A stretch of 64,000 nucleotides of DNA, taken from assembly GCA_014843695.1 (NCBI GenBank), contig CM026390.1, positions 19,898,466 to 19,962,465 on the forward strand. The letters are read 5' to 3'. The DNA comes from Archivesica marissinica (taxonomy: Eukaryota; Mollusca; Bivalvia; Venerida; Vesicomyidae). The position numbers and the translations under genes are program-made. Positions 20,101 to 33,487 of this stretch are shown here, one piece after another (positions within the stretch are counted from its first letter, which is position 1; each line of letters begins with the position of its first letter). Below the pieces are notes generated by a model that made no database searches, was not told the DNA's origin, and saw nothing but the letters and a program-made list of their open reading frames with translations.

Positions 20101-22446
20101 ATCACGGTACTGTATGGTATAGATGTACATCATGGTACTGTATAGTATAGATGTACATCACGGTACTGTATGGTATAGATGTACATCATGGTACTGTATG
20201 GTATAGATCTACATTCATCACGGTACTGTATGGTATAGATGTACATCACGGTACTGTATGGTATATATGTACATCACGGTACTGTATGGTATAGATGTAC
20301 ATCACGGTACTGTATGGTATAGATGTACATCATGGTACTGTATGGTATAGATGTACATTCATCACGGTACTGTAAGGTATAGATGTACATCACGGTACTG
20401 TATAGTATAGATGTACATTCATCATGGTACTGTAAGGTATAGATGTACATCATGGTACTGTATGGTATAGATGTACATTCATCACGGTACTGTATGGTAT
20501 AGATGTACATTCATCATGGTACTGTAAGGTATAGATCTACATTCATCATGGTACTGTAAGGTATATATGTACATTCATCATGGTACTGTAAGGTATAGAT
20601 GTACATTCATCACTGTACTGTATGGTATAGATGTACATTCATCATGGTACTGTATGGTATAGATGTACATCATGGTACTGTAAGGTATAGATGTACATTC
20701 ATCACGGTACTGTATAGTATAGGTGTACATTCATCACTGTACTGTATGGTATAGATGTACATCACGGTACTGTATGGTATAGATGTACATTCATCATGGT
20801 ACTGTATGGTATAGATGTACATTCATCACGGTACTGTAAGGTATAGCTGTACATTCATCACGGTACTGTATGGTATAGATGTACATCACGGTACTGTAAG
20901 GTATAGATGTACATTCATCACGGTACTGTATGGTATAGATGTACATCACGGTACTGTAAGGTATAGATGTACATTCATCACGGTACTGTATGGTATAGAT
21001 GTACATTCATCACGGTACTGTATGGTATAGATGTACATCACGGTACTGTAAGGTATAGATGTACATTCATCATGGTACTGTATGGTATAGATGTACATTC
21101 ATCACGGTACTGTATGGTATAGATGTACATTCATCATGGTACTGTATGGTATAGATGTACATCACGGTACTGTATGGTATAGATGTACATTCATCACGGT
21201 ACTGTATGGTATAGATGTACATTCATCACGGTACTGTATGGTATAGATGTACATTCATCATGGTACTGTATGGTATAGATGTACATCACGGTACTGTATG
21301 GTATAGATGTACATACATCACGGTACTGTATGGTATAGATGTACATACATCACGGTACTGTATGGTATAGGTGTACATTCATCACGGTACTGTATGGTAT
21401 AGATGTACATACATCACGGTACTGTAAGGTATAGGTGTACATTCATCACGGTACTGTAAGGTATAGATGTACATTCATCACGGTACTGTATGGTATAGAT
21501 GTACATCATGGTACTGTATGGTATAGATGTACATTCATCACGGTACTGTATGTTATAGATGTACATTCATCACTGTACTGTATGGTATAGATGTACATCA
21601 CGGTACTGTATGGTATAGGTGTACATCACGGTACTGTATGGTATAGATGTACATCACGGTACTGTATGGTATAGGTGTACATCACCGTACTGTATGGTAT
21701 AGGTGTACATCACGGTACTGTATGGTATAGGTGTACATCACGGTACTGTATGGTATAGATGTACATCACGGTACTGTATGGTATAGGTGTACATCACGGT
21801 ACGGTATGGTATAGATGTACATCATGGTACGGTATGGTATAGATGTACATCACGGTACTGTATGGTATAGGTGTACATCATGGTACAGTATGGTATAGAT
21901 GTACATCACGGTACTGTATGGTATAGGTATACATCACGGTACAGTATGGTATAGATGTACATCATGGTACGGTATGGTATTGATGTACATCACGGTACGG
22001 TATGGTATAGATGTACATCACAGTACAGTATAGTATAGATGTACATCACGGTACGGTACGGTATGGTATAGATGTACATCACGGTACAGTATGGTATAGA
22101 TGTACATCACGGTACTGTATGGTATAGGTGTACATCACGGTACGGTATGGTATAGATGTACATCATGGTACGGTATGGTATAGATGTACATCACGGTACT
22201 GTATGGTATAGGTGTACATCATGGTACAGTATGGTATAGATGTACATCACGGTACTGTATGGTATAGGTATACATCACGGTACAGTATGGTATAGATGTA
22301 CATCATGGTACGGTATGGTATTGATGTACATCACGGTACGGTATGGTATAGATGTACATCACAGTACAGTATAGTATAGATGTACATCACGGTACGGTAC
22401 GGTATGGTATAGATGTACATCACGGTACAGTATGGTATTGATGATG
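14155..22446. repeat. 8.3-kb minisatellite, 32-bp unit with 28-bp variant
   Basis: Uninterrupted tandem array, unit containing GGTATAGATGTACATTCATC; a 28-bp variant lacks ATTC. Left and middle parts are mostly 32-bp units differing at one or two bases (AAGG/ATGG, CACGG/CATGG). From about 19700 the 28-bp form becomes frequent and after 21590 dominates. The last 680 bp are two copies of a 341-bp block (about 21757-22097 and 22098-22438). The left edge is hidden by the gap. Small ORFs inside are by-products. The array lies in the intron before the zinc-finger exon and ends about 57 bp from its splice acceptor. Confidence 0.97.
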
Positions 22447-22503
22447 TAAGTTAGCGATGTTGATTTCTTTGCCATTCATTATTTATGGAATTTTTATTTT
22501 TAG

Positions 22504-23352
22504 ATATTTGACAGCAGTCCCCTGAACACGACTCCTTCACGAAAGAAAGGATTTAAGCCCGTACCACACGATGAGAATGCTGCAGAGACGGCTCTGTTGG
22601 ATGCATCAAAACTGGGAGTCGGGCGATACAAGTGTCCCATGTGCGGGCAGACCACGCGTGACCGACACGACTTGAAGCGCCATTTACGAACTCACACAAA
22701 GGAGAAACCATATCAGTGTTCTCTGTGTGAGAAGAAGTTCACGCGGAAGTGGGACCTCGAGAATCACTATACACGACACAATAAAAGTGAGCGAGAAGAA
22801 ATCTACGCAAAAATTCCCAAACAGTTGAATAAACCTGATAAAACGGCTGATGCTTCATATAGTGAAATTCTTACTTATGATAAACTAGTTAGTAAATTAC
22901 TGAAGGAAAAGAATATTGTACAAGATGAAATCGAGGATATGTCTGCTGAAGTTGAAGGGGCAATGGCACCCAACGAGGGTAATTCAAACAATTTATATAA
23001 TAATCTAAATAAACTGAACTTGGAAACTTCTCGGACACAGACAAGCAGTGAAGAATTGATGAGCGATGACGTAGTAATCAAGACGGAGGTTTCTGATGAT
23101 GACACTTGTAATGTTATTAATCAAACTTCTATAGACGATGATGTAGAGATTTTTGACGGGAAGCGAGTAGGTGCAAATCATTTTGAAGGGAAATATTGTG
23201 AAGTAGAGCAAAACGAATTATCACTGATGAGTGAAAATCAAAAGGGCATGGTTGATAAATGTATGAACGATAAAGCAAATGATTGCAATATTCCATCAGT
23301 TCTGATTAACTCTGAGCAGATTCCTAAGCTGGAAATGGAAGATTTATCTTAG
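22504..23352 (+). CDS. terminal exon of a two-finger C2H2 zinc-finger gene
   Basis: The exon follows a splice acceptor (TTTTATTTTTAG, AG at 22502-22503) and is open in frame 1 to TAG at 23350. The first residues are IFDSSPLNTTPSRKKGFKPV, so this is not an initiating exon; the first ATG falls after the fingers' start. Two C2H2 fingers are complete: CPMCGQTTRDRHDLKRHLRTH and CSLCEKKFTRKWDLENHYTRH, both C-x2-C-x12-H-x3-H, joined by a TKEKPYQ linker close to the canonical TGEKP. The remaining 180 residues are acidic and disordered with several SDD/DDD runs, as in a transcription factor tail. Upstream exons must lie left of the array or gap. The gene is probably a sequence-specific transcription factor; I cannot name the orthologue. 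Confidence 0.82.
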   Translation: MFDSSPLNTTPSRKKGFKPVPHDENAAETALLDASKLGVGRYKCPMCGQTTRDRHDLKRHLRTHTKEKPYQCSLCEKKFTRKWDLENHYTRHNKSEREEIYAKIPKQLNKPDKTADASYSEILTYDKLVSKLLKEKNIVQDEIEDMSAEVEGAMAPNEGNSNNLYNNLNKLNLETSRTQTSSEELMSDDVVIKTEVSDDDTCNVINQTSIDDDVEIFDGKRVGANHFEGKYCEVEQNELSLMSENQKGMVDKCMNDKANDCNIPSVLINSEQIPKLEMEDLS

Positions 23353-23458
23353 CATGAAAGTGCAATGGCCCACCAACATTTCTGACAGTATTTGTAAATT
23401 GCTATTAATACAATGTAAATATTGTTCTAATGATCTCCTCTTGAGATATTTTATATAA

Positions 23459-25685
23459 AATAGTCTGTAACACGGCTTTACCAACTTATCCGTGTGATAA
23501 ACCCATAGTCTGTAACACGGCTGTACCAACGTATCTGTGTGATAAACCTATAGTCTGTAACACGGCTTTACCACCGTATCTGTGTGTGATAAACCCATAG
23601 TCTGTAACACGGCTGTACCAACGTATCTGTGTGATAAACCTATAGTCTGTAACACGGCTTTACCACCGTATCTGTGTGATAAACCTATAGTCTGTAACAC
23701 GGCTCTACCAACGTATCTGTGTGATAAACCCATAGTCTGTAACACGGCTTTACCACCGTATCTGTGTGTGATAAACCTATAGTCTGTAACACGGCTGTAC
23801 CAACGTATCTGTGTGATAAACCCATAGTCTGTAACACGGCTGTACCAACGTATCTGTGTGATAAACCCAGTCTGTAACACGACTGTATCAACGTATCTGT
23901 GTGATAAACCCATAGTCTGTAACACGGCTGTACCAACGTATCTGTGTGATAAACCCATAGTCTGTAACACGGCTGTACCAACGTATCTGTGTGATAAACC
24001 CATAGTCTGTAACACGGCTGTACCAACGTATCTGTGTGATAAACCCATAGTCTGTAACACGGCTGTACCAACGTATCTGTGTGATAAACCCATAGTCTGT
24101 AACACGGCTGTACCAACGTATCTGTGTGGTAAACCCATAGTCTATAACACTGCTTTACCAACGTATCTGTGTGTGATAAACCTATAGTCTGTAACACGGC
24201 TGTACCAACGTATCTGGGTGATAAATCTACAGTCTGTAACACAGCTGTATCAACGTATCCGTGTGATAAACCCAGTCTGTAACATGGCTGTACCAATGTA
24301 TCTGTGTGATAAACCTACAGTCTGTAACATGGCTGTACCAACGTATCTGTGTGATAAACCCATAGTCTGTAACACGGCTGTATCAACGTATCTGTGTGAT
24401 AAACCCATAGTCTGTAACACGGCTGTACCAACATATCTGTGTGATAAACCCAGTCTGTAACACGGCTGTATCAACGTATCTGTGTGATAAACCCATAGTT
24501 TGTAACACGGCTGTACCAACGTATCTGTGTGATAAACCCATAGTCTATAACATGGCTTTACCAATGTATCTGTGTGATAAACCCATAGTCTATAACACGG
24601 CTGTACCAACGTATCTGTGTGATGTCCCATATTCTGTAACACGGCTGTACCAACGTATCTGTGTGATAAACCCATAGTCTATAACATGGCTTTACCAACT
24701 TATTTGTGTGATAAACCCATAATCTATAACACGGCTGTACCAATGTATCTGTGTGATAAACCCAGTCTGTAGCACGGCTGTACCAACGTATCTGTGTGAT
24801 AAACCCATAGTCTGTAACACGGCTGTACCAACGTATCTGTGTGATAAACCCATAGTCTATAACACGGCTGTACCAATGTATCTGTGTGATAAACCCAGTC
24901 TGTAGCACGGCTGTACCAACGTATCTGTGTGATAAACCCATAGTCTGTAACACGGCTGTACCAACGTATCTGTGTGATAAACCCAGTCTGTAACACGGCT
25001 GTATCAACGTATCTGTGTGATAAACCCATAGTTTGTAACACGGCTGTACCAACGTATCTGTGTGATAAACCCATAGTCTATAACATGGCTTTACCAATGT
25101 ATCTGTGTGATAAACCCATAGTCTATAACACGGCTGTACCAACGTATCTGTGTGATGTCCCATATTCTGTAACACGGCTGTACCAACGTATCTGTGTGAT
25201 AAACCCATAGTCTATAACATGGCTTTACCAACTTATTTGTGTGATAAACCCATAATCTATAACACGGCTGTACCAACGTATCTGTGTGATAAACCCATAG
25301 TCTATAACACGGCTGTACCAATGTATCTGTGTGATAAACCCAGTCTGTAGCACGGCTGTACCAACGTATCTGTGTGATAAACCCATAGTCTGTAACACGG
25401 CTGTACCAACGTATCTGTGTGATAAACCCATAGTCTGTAACACGGCTGTACCAATGTATCTGTGTGATAAACCCAGTCTGTAGCACGGCTGTACCAACGT
25501 ATCTGTGTGATAAACCCATAGTCTGTAACACGGCTGTACCAACGTATCTGTGTGATAAACCCATAGTCTATAACACTGCTTTACCAACGTATCTGTGTGA
25601 TAAACCCATAGTCTATAACACTGTTTTACCAACGTATCTGTGTGGTAAACACAGTCGGTAACAAGGCTGTACCAACGTATTTGTT
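23459..25685. repeat. 2.2-kb minisatellite, 45-bp unit
   Basis: About fifty copies of a 45-bp unit containing CTGTAACACGGCTGTACCAA, with a 41-bp form missing CATA. A block starting at 24441 is repeated at 24974 (offset 533 bp), including a unique CCCATATTCTG variant unit. The array begins about 100 bp after the zinc-finger stop codon, so it lies in the 3' UTR or just downstream; no AATAAA is seen between. Confidence 0.96.
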
Positions 25686-25737
25686 TACAACAAGGTTTAA
25701 TCAAGTATTTTCAGCATAAGGAAGTTATTGTATTTAA

Positions 25738-28700
25738 GAATACTGGTGTTACAGAGTATACTGGTGTTACAGAGTATTTGGTATACTGGTGTTACAGAGT
25801 ATTTGATATACTGGTGTTACAGAGTATACTGGTGTTACAGAGTATTTGATATACTGGTGTTACAGAGTATTTGGTATACTGGTGTTACAGAGTATACTGG
25901 TGTTACAGAGTATTTGGTATACTGGTGTTACAGAGTATACTGGTGTTACAGAGTATTTGGTATACTGGTGTTACAGAGTATACTGGTGTTACAGAGTATT
26001 TGGTATACTGGTGTTACAGAGTATACTGGTGTTACAGAGTATACTGGTGTTACAGAGTATACTGGTGTTACAGAGTATTTGATATACTGGTGTTACAGAG
26101 TATTTGGTATACTGGTGTTACAGAGTATACTGGTGTTACAGAGTATTTGGTATACTGGTGTTACAGAGTATACTGGTGTTACAGAGTATTTGGTATACTG
26201 GTGTTACAGAGTATTTGGTATACTGGTGTTACAGAGTATTTGATGTACTGGTGTTACAGAGTATTTGATATACTGGTGTTACAGAGTATTTGGTATACTA
26301 GTGTTACAGAGTATTTGGTATACTGGTGTTACAGAGTATTTGATATACTGGTGTTACAGAGTATTTGATATACTGGTGTTACAGAGTATACTGGTGTTAC
26401 AGAGTATACTGGTGTTACAGAGTATACTGGTGTTACAGAGTATTTGATATACTGGTGTTACAGAGTATTTGGTATACTGGTGTTACAGAGTATACTGGTG
26501 TTACAGAGTATTTGGTATACTGGTGTTACAGAGTATACTGGTGTTACAGAGTATTTGGTATACTGGTGTTACAGAGTATTTGGTATACTGGTGTTACAGA
26601 GTATTTGATGTACTGGTGTTACAGAGTATTTGATATACTGGTGTTACAGAGTATTTGGTATACTAGTGTTACAGAGTATTTGGTATACTGGTGTTACAGA
26701 GTATTTGATATACTGGTGTTACAGAGTATTTGATATACTGGTGTTACAGAGTATACTGGTGTTACAGAGTATACTGGTGTTACAGAGTATACTGGTGTTA
26801 CAGAGTATTTGATATACTGGTGTTACAGAGTATTTGGTATACTGGTGTTACAGAGTATACTGGTGTTACAGAGTATTTGGTATACTGGTGTTACAGAGTA
26901 TACTGGTGTTACAGAGTATTTGGTATACTGGTGTTACAGAGTATTTGATATACTGGTGTTACAGAGTATTTGATATACTGGTGTTACAGAGTAGTTGGTA
27001 TACTGGTGTTACAGAGTATACTGGTGTTACAGAGTATTTGGTATACTGGTGTTACAGAGTATTTGGTATACTAGTGTTACAGAGTATTTTGTATACTGGT
27101 GTTACAGAGTATTTGATATACTGGTGTTACAGAGTATTTGATATACTGGTGTTACAGAGTATACTGGTGTTACAGAGTATACTGGTGTTACAGAGTATAC
27201 TGGTGTTACAGAGTATACTGGTGTTACAGAGTATACTGGTGTTACAGAGTATTTGGTATACTGGTGTTACAGAGTATTTGATATACTGGTGTTACAGAGT
27301 ATTTGATATACTGGTGTTACAGAGTATTTGGTATACTGGTGTTACAGAGTATTTGATATACTGGTGTTACAGAGTATTTGGTATACTGGTGTTACAGAGT
27401 ATTTGGTATACTGGTGTTACAGAGTATACTGGTGTTACAGAGTATACTGGTGTTACAGAGTATTTGGTATACTGGTGTTACAGAGTATTTGATGTACTGG
27501 TGTTACAGATTATTTGATATACTGGTGTTACAGAGTATTTGGTATACTAGTGTTACAGAGTATTTGGTATACTGGTGTTACAGAGTATTTGATATACTGG
27601 TGTTACAGAGTATTTGATATACTGGTGTTACAGAGTATACTGGTGTTACAGAGTATACTGGTGTTACAGAGTATACTGGTGTTACAGAGTATTTGATATA
27701 CTGGTGTTACAGAGTATTTGGTATACTGGTGTTACAGAGTATACTGGTGTTACAGAGTATTTGGTATACTGGTGTTACAGAGTATAATGGTGTTACACTG
27801 GTGTTACAGAGTATACTGGTGTTACAGAGTATTTGGTATACTGGTGTTACAGAGTATTTGATATACTGGTGTTACAGAGTATTTGATATACTGGTGTTAC
27901 AGAGTATTTGGTATACTGGTGTTACAGAGTATACTGGTGTTACAGAGTATACTGGTGTTACAGAGTATTTGGTATACTGGTGTTACAGAGTATTTGATAT
28001 ACTGGTGTTACAGAGTATTTGATATACTGGTGTTACAGAGTATTTGGTATACTGGTGTTACAGAGTATTTGATATACTGGTGTTACAGAGTATTTGGTAT
28101 ACTGGTGTTACAGAGTATTTGGTATACTGGTGTTACAGAGTATACTGGTGTTACAGAGTATACTGGTGTTACAGAGTATTTGGTATACTGGTGTTACAGA
28201 GTATTTGATGTACTGGTGTTACAGATTATTTGATATACTGGTGTTACAGAGTATTTGGTATACTAGTGTTACAGAGTATTTGGTATACTGGTGTTACAGA
28301 GTATATACTGGTGTTACAGAGTATTTGGTATACTGGTGTTACAGAGTATACTGGTGTTACAGAGTATTTGATATACTGGTGTTACAGAGTATTTGATGTA
28401 CTGGTGTTACAGAGTATTTGGTATACTGGTGTTACAGAGTATTTGATATACTGGTGTTACAGAGTATTTGGGTGTACTGGTGTTACAGAGTATTTGATGT
28501 ACTGGTGTTACAGAGTATTTGATATACTGGTGTTACAGAGTATACTGGTGTTACAGAGTATTTGTTATACTGGTGTTACAGAGTATACTGGTGTTACAGA
28601 GTATTTGGTGTACTGGTGTTACAGAGTATTTGATATACTGGTGTTACAGAGTATTTGGTATACTGGTGTTACAGAGTATTTGATATACTGGTGTTACAGA

Positions 28701-28903
28701 GTATTTGATATACTGGTGTTACAGAGTATTTGGTATACTGGTGTTACAGAGTATTTGGTATACTGGTGTTACAGTGTATTTGGTATACTGGTGTTACAGA
28801 GTATTTGATGTACTGGTGTTACAGAGTATTTGGTATACTGGTGTTACAGAGTATTTGATATACTGGTGTTACAGAGTATTTGGTATACTGGTGTTACAGA
28901 GTA
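25738..28903. repeat. 3.2-kb compound minisatellite, 18-bp and 25-bp units
   Basis: Mixture of an 18-bp unit (TACTGGTGTTACAGAGTA) and a 25-bp unit made of the same 18 bp plus TTTGGTA or TTTGATA. The order of long and short units repeats at a higher level: the pattern at 26265 recurs at 26630 (365 bp), and that at 27378 recurs at 28094 (716 bp). Confidence 0.96.
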
Positions 28904-29106
28904 CACGGTTAGAGTTATGACGAGGTTAGAGTTACGACAAGATTAGACTTATGACAATGTTAGAGTTATGACGAGGTTAAAGTTATGACAAGGTTAGAGT
29001 TATGACAATGTTAGAGTTATGATGAGGTACGTGTTATGACGAGGTTAGAGTTATGACAAGATTAGACTTATGACAATGTTAGGGTTATGACGAGGTTAGA
29101 GTTATG
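28904..29106. repeat. 17-bp minisatellite running into the gap
   Basis: About twelve imperfect copies of GTTAGAGTTATGACGAG, adjoining the previous array and cut by the second gap. Confidence 0.85.
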
Positions 29107-30106
29107 NNNNNNNNNNNNNNNNNNNNNNNNNNNNNNNNNNNNNNNNNNNNNNNNNNNNNNNNNNNNNNNNNNNNNNNNNNNNNNNNNNNNNNNNNNNNNN
29201 NNNNNNNNNNNNNNNNNNNNNNNNNNNNNNNNNNNNNNNNNNNNNNNNNNNNNNNNNNNNNNNNNNNNNNNNNNNNNNNNNNNNNNNNNNNNNNNNNNNN
29301 NNNNNNNNNNNNNNNNNNNNNNNNNNNNNNNNNNNNNNNNNNNNNNNNNNNNNNNNNNNNNNNNNNNNNNNNNNNNNNNNNNNNNNNNNNNNNNNNNNNN
29401 NNNNNNNNNNNNNNNNNNNNNNNNNNNNNNNNNNNNNNNNNNNNNNNNNNNNNNNNNNNNNNNNNNNNNNNNNNNNNNNNNNNNNNNNNNNNNNNNNNNN
29501 NNNNNNNNNNNNNNNNNNNNNNNNNNNNNNNNNNNNNNNNNNNNNNNNNNNNNNNNNNNNNNNNNNNNNNNNNNNNNNNNNNNNNNNNNNNNNNNNNNNN
29601 NNNNNNNNNNNNNNNNNNNNNNNNNNNNNNNNNNNNNNNNNNNNNNNNNNNNNNNNNNNNNNNNNNNNNNNNNNNNNNNNNNNNNNNNNNNNNNNNNNNN
29701 NNNNNNNNNNNNNNNNNNNNNNNNNNNNNNNNNNNNNNNNNNNNNNNNNNNNNNNNNNNNNNNNNNNNNNNNNNNNNNNNNNNNNNNNNNNNNNNNNNNN
29801 NNNNNNNNNNNNNNNNNNNNNNNNNNNNNNNNNNNNNNNNNNNNNNNNNNNNNNNNNNNNNNNNNNNNNNNNNNNNNNNNNNNNNNNNNNNNNNNNNNNN
29901 NNNNNNNNNNNNNNNNNNNNNNNNNNNNNNNNNNNNNNNNNNNNNNNNNNNNNNNNNNNNNNNNNNNNNNNNNNNNNNNNNNNNNNNNNNNNNNNNNNNN
30001 NNNNNNNNNNNNNNNNNNNNNNNNNNNNNNNNNNNNNNNNNNNNNNNNNNNNNNNNNNNNNNNNNNNNNNNNNNNNNNNNNNNNNNNNNNNNNNNNNNNN
30101 NNNNNN
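29107..30106. other. assembly gap (1000 N)
   Basis: Exactly 1000 N between two different tandem arrays; true length unknown. Confidence 0.98.
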
Positions 30107-33100
30107 TGTTTATCACATTATATACCTCATTGTTTATCACATTATATACCTCATTGTTTATCACATTATATACCTCATTGTTTATCACATTATATACCTC
30201 ATTGTTTATCACATTATATACCTCATTGTTTATCACATTATATACCTCATTGTTTATCACATTATATACCTCATTGATTGGCAAATTATGCCCCTGTGTT
30301 TATCACATTATATACCTCATTGATTGGCAATTATCCCTGTGTTTATCACATTATACACACTCATTGTTTATCACATTATATACCCCATTGTTATCACATT
30401 ATACCCATTGTTTATCACATTATATACCTCATTGTTTATCACATTTATACCTCATGTTTATCACATTATATACCTCATTGTTTATCACATTATATACCCT
30501 TGTTTATCACATTATATACCTCATTGTTGATCAATTATTACCTCATTGAGGCAAATTATGCCCTGTGTTTATCACATTATATACCTCATTGATTGGCAAA
30601 TTATGCCCCTGTGTTTATCACATTATATACCTCATTGTTTATCACATTATATACCCCAGTGTTTATCACATTATATACCTCATTGTTTATCACATTATAT
30701 ACCTCATTGTTTATCACATTATATACCTCATTGATTGGCAAATTATGCCCCTGTGTTTATCACATTATATACCTCATTGATTGGCAAATTATGCCCCTGT
30801 GTTTATCACATTATATACCTCATTGATTGGCAAATTATGCCCCTGTGTTTATCACATTATATACCTCATTGATTGGCAAATTATGCCCCTGTGTTTATCA
30901 CATTATATACCTCATTGATGCAAATTATGCCCGTGTTTATCACATTATATACCTCATTGATTGGCAAATTATGCCCCTGTGTTTATCACATTATATACCT
31001 CATTGATTGGCAAATTATGCCCCTGTGTTTATCACATTATATACCTCATTGATTGGCAAATTATGCCCCTGTGTTTATCACATTATATACCCCAGTGTTT
31101 ATAACATGATATACCTCATTGTTTATCACATTATATACCCCAGTGTTTATCACATTATATACCTCATTGTTTATCACATTATATACCCCAGTGTTTATCA
31201 ATTATATACCTCATTGATTGGCAAATTATGCCCCTGTGTTTATCACATTATATACCTCATTGATTGGCAAATTATGCCCCTGTGTTTATCACATTATATA
31301 CCTCATTGATTGGCAAATTATGCCCCTGTGTTTATCACATTATATACCCAGTGTTTATAACATGATATACCTCATTGCAAAACCCTTTATCACATTATAT
31401 ACCCCAGTGTTTATAACATTATATACCTCATTGTTTATCACATTATATACCCCAGTGTTTATCACATTATATACCTCATTGATTGGCAAATTATGCCCCT
31501 GTGTTTATCACATTATATACCTCATTGATTGGCAAATTATGCCCCTGTGTTTATCACATTATATACCTCATTGATTGGCAAATTATGCCCCTGTGTTTAT
31601 CACATTATATACCCCAGTGTTTATAACATGATATACCTCATTGTTTATCACATTATATACCCGTGTTTATCACATTATATACCTCATTGTTTATCACATT
31701 ATATACCTCATTGTTTATCACATTATATACCCCAGTGTTTATCACATTATATACCCCAGTGTTTATCACATTATATACCCCAGTGTTTATCACATTATAT
31801 ACCTCATTGTTGATCACATTATATACCCCAGTGTTTATCACATATATACCCTGTTATCACATTATATACCCCAGTGTTTATCACATTATATACCCCAGTG
31901 TTTATCACATTATATACCCAGTGTTTATCACATTATATACCCCAGTGTTTATCACATTATATACCTCATTGTTTATCACATTATATACCTCATTGTTTAT
32001 CACATTATATACCTCATTGTTTATCACATTATATACCTCATTGTTTATCACATTATATACCTCATTGTTTATCACATTATATACCTCATTGTTTATCACA
32101 TTATATACCTCATTGATTGGCAAATTATGCCCCTGTGTTTATCACATTATATACCTCATTGATTGGCAAATTATGCCCCTGTGTTTATCACATTATATAC
32201 CTCATTGTTTATCACATTATATACCTCATTGTTTATCACATTATATACCTCATTGTTTATCACATTATATACCTCATTGTTTATCACATTATATACCTCA
32301 TTGTTTGGCAAATTATGCCCCTGTGTTTATCACATTATATACCTCATTGATTGGCAAATTATGCCCCTGTGTTTATCACATTATATACCTCATTGATTGG
32401 CAAATTATGCCCCTGTGTTTATCACATTATATACCTCATTGATTGGCAAATTATGCCCCTGTGTTTATCACATTATATACCTCATTGATTGGCAAATTAT
32501 GCCCCTGTGTTTATCACATTATATACCTCATTGATTGGCAAATTATGCCCTGTGTTTATCACATTATATACCCCAGTGTTTATAACATTATATACCTCAT
32601 TGTTTATCACATTATATACCCCAGTGTTTATAACATTATATACCTCATTGTTTATCACATTATATACCCCAGTGTTTATCACATTATATACCTCATTGAT
32701 TGGCAAATTATGCCCCTGTGTTTATCACATTATATACCTCATTGATTGGCAAATTATGCCCCTGTGTTTATCACATTATATACCTCATTGATTGGCAAAT
32801 TATGTCCCTGTGTTTATCACATTATATACCCCAGTGTTTATCACATTATATACCTCATTGATTGGCAAATTATGCCCCTGTGTTTATCACATTATATACC
32901 CCAGTGTTTATAACATTATATACCTCATTGTTTATCACATTATATACCTCATTGTTTATCACATTATATACCCCAGTGTTTATAACATTATATACCTCAT
33001 TGTTTATCACATTATATACCTCATTGTTTATCACATTATATACCTCATTGTTTATCACATTATATACCTCATTGTTTATCACATTATATACCTCAGTGTT

Positions 33101-33404
33101 TATCACATTATATACCTCATTGTTTATCACATTATATACCCCAGTGTTTATCACATTATATACCTCATTGTTTATCACATTATATACCTCATTGTTTATC
33201 ACATTATATACCTCATTGTTTATCACATTATATACCTCATTGTTTATCACATTATATACCCCAGTGTTTATCACATTATATACCTCATTGTTTATCACAT
33301 TATATACCTCATTGTTTATCACATTATATACCTCATTGTTTATCACATTATATACCCCAGTGTTTATAACATTATATACCTCATTGTTTATCACATTATA
33401 TATA
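30107..33404. repeat. 3.3-kb compound minisatellite, 24-bp and 46-bp units
   Basis: The 24-bp unit contains TTTATCACATTATATACCTC. The 46-bp unit adds a 22-bp segment, GATTGGCAAATTATGCCCCT plus GT. Both forms are mixed throughout with CCTCAT/CCCCAG variants. Because 24 is a multiple of three, every frame stays open for long stretches on both strands; none is a gene. Confidence 0.96.
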
Positions 33405-33487
33405 TTGCAGAGTGTGCACCTCAATGCCCTAATGTTCCATGATGGATTTCATGAAGGCATGTGAAACAGCCTGACACAAGACATGAT

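Noticed and set aside
22597..22599. Start of the zinc-finger protein here
   Set aside because: The codon is TTG inside an exon that is already open from the splice acceptor at 22503.
14155..33404. CRISPR-like regularity of the repeat arrays
   Set aside because: Units are contiguous, with no unique spacers, and the context is eukaryotic; these are minisatellites.
31663..33464. ORFs of 100-259 codons on both strands
   Set aside because: The 24-bp unit keeps all frames open; no start context, composition or homology of a protein.
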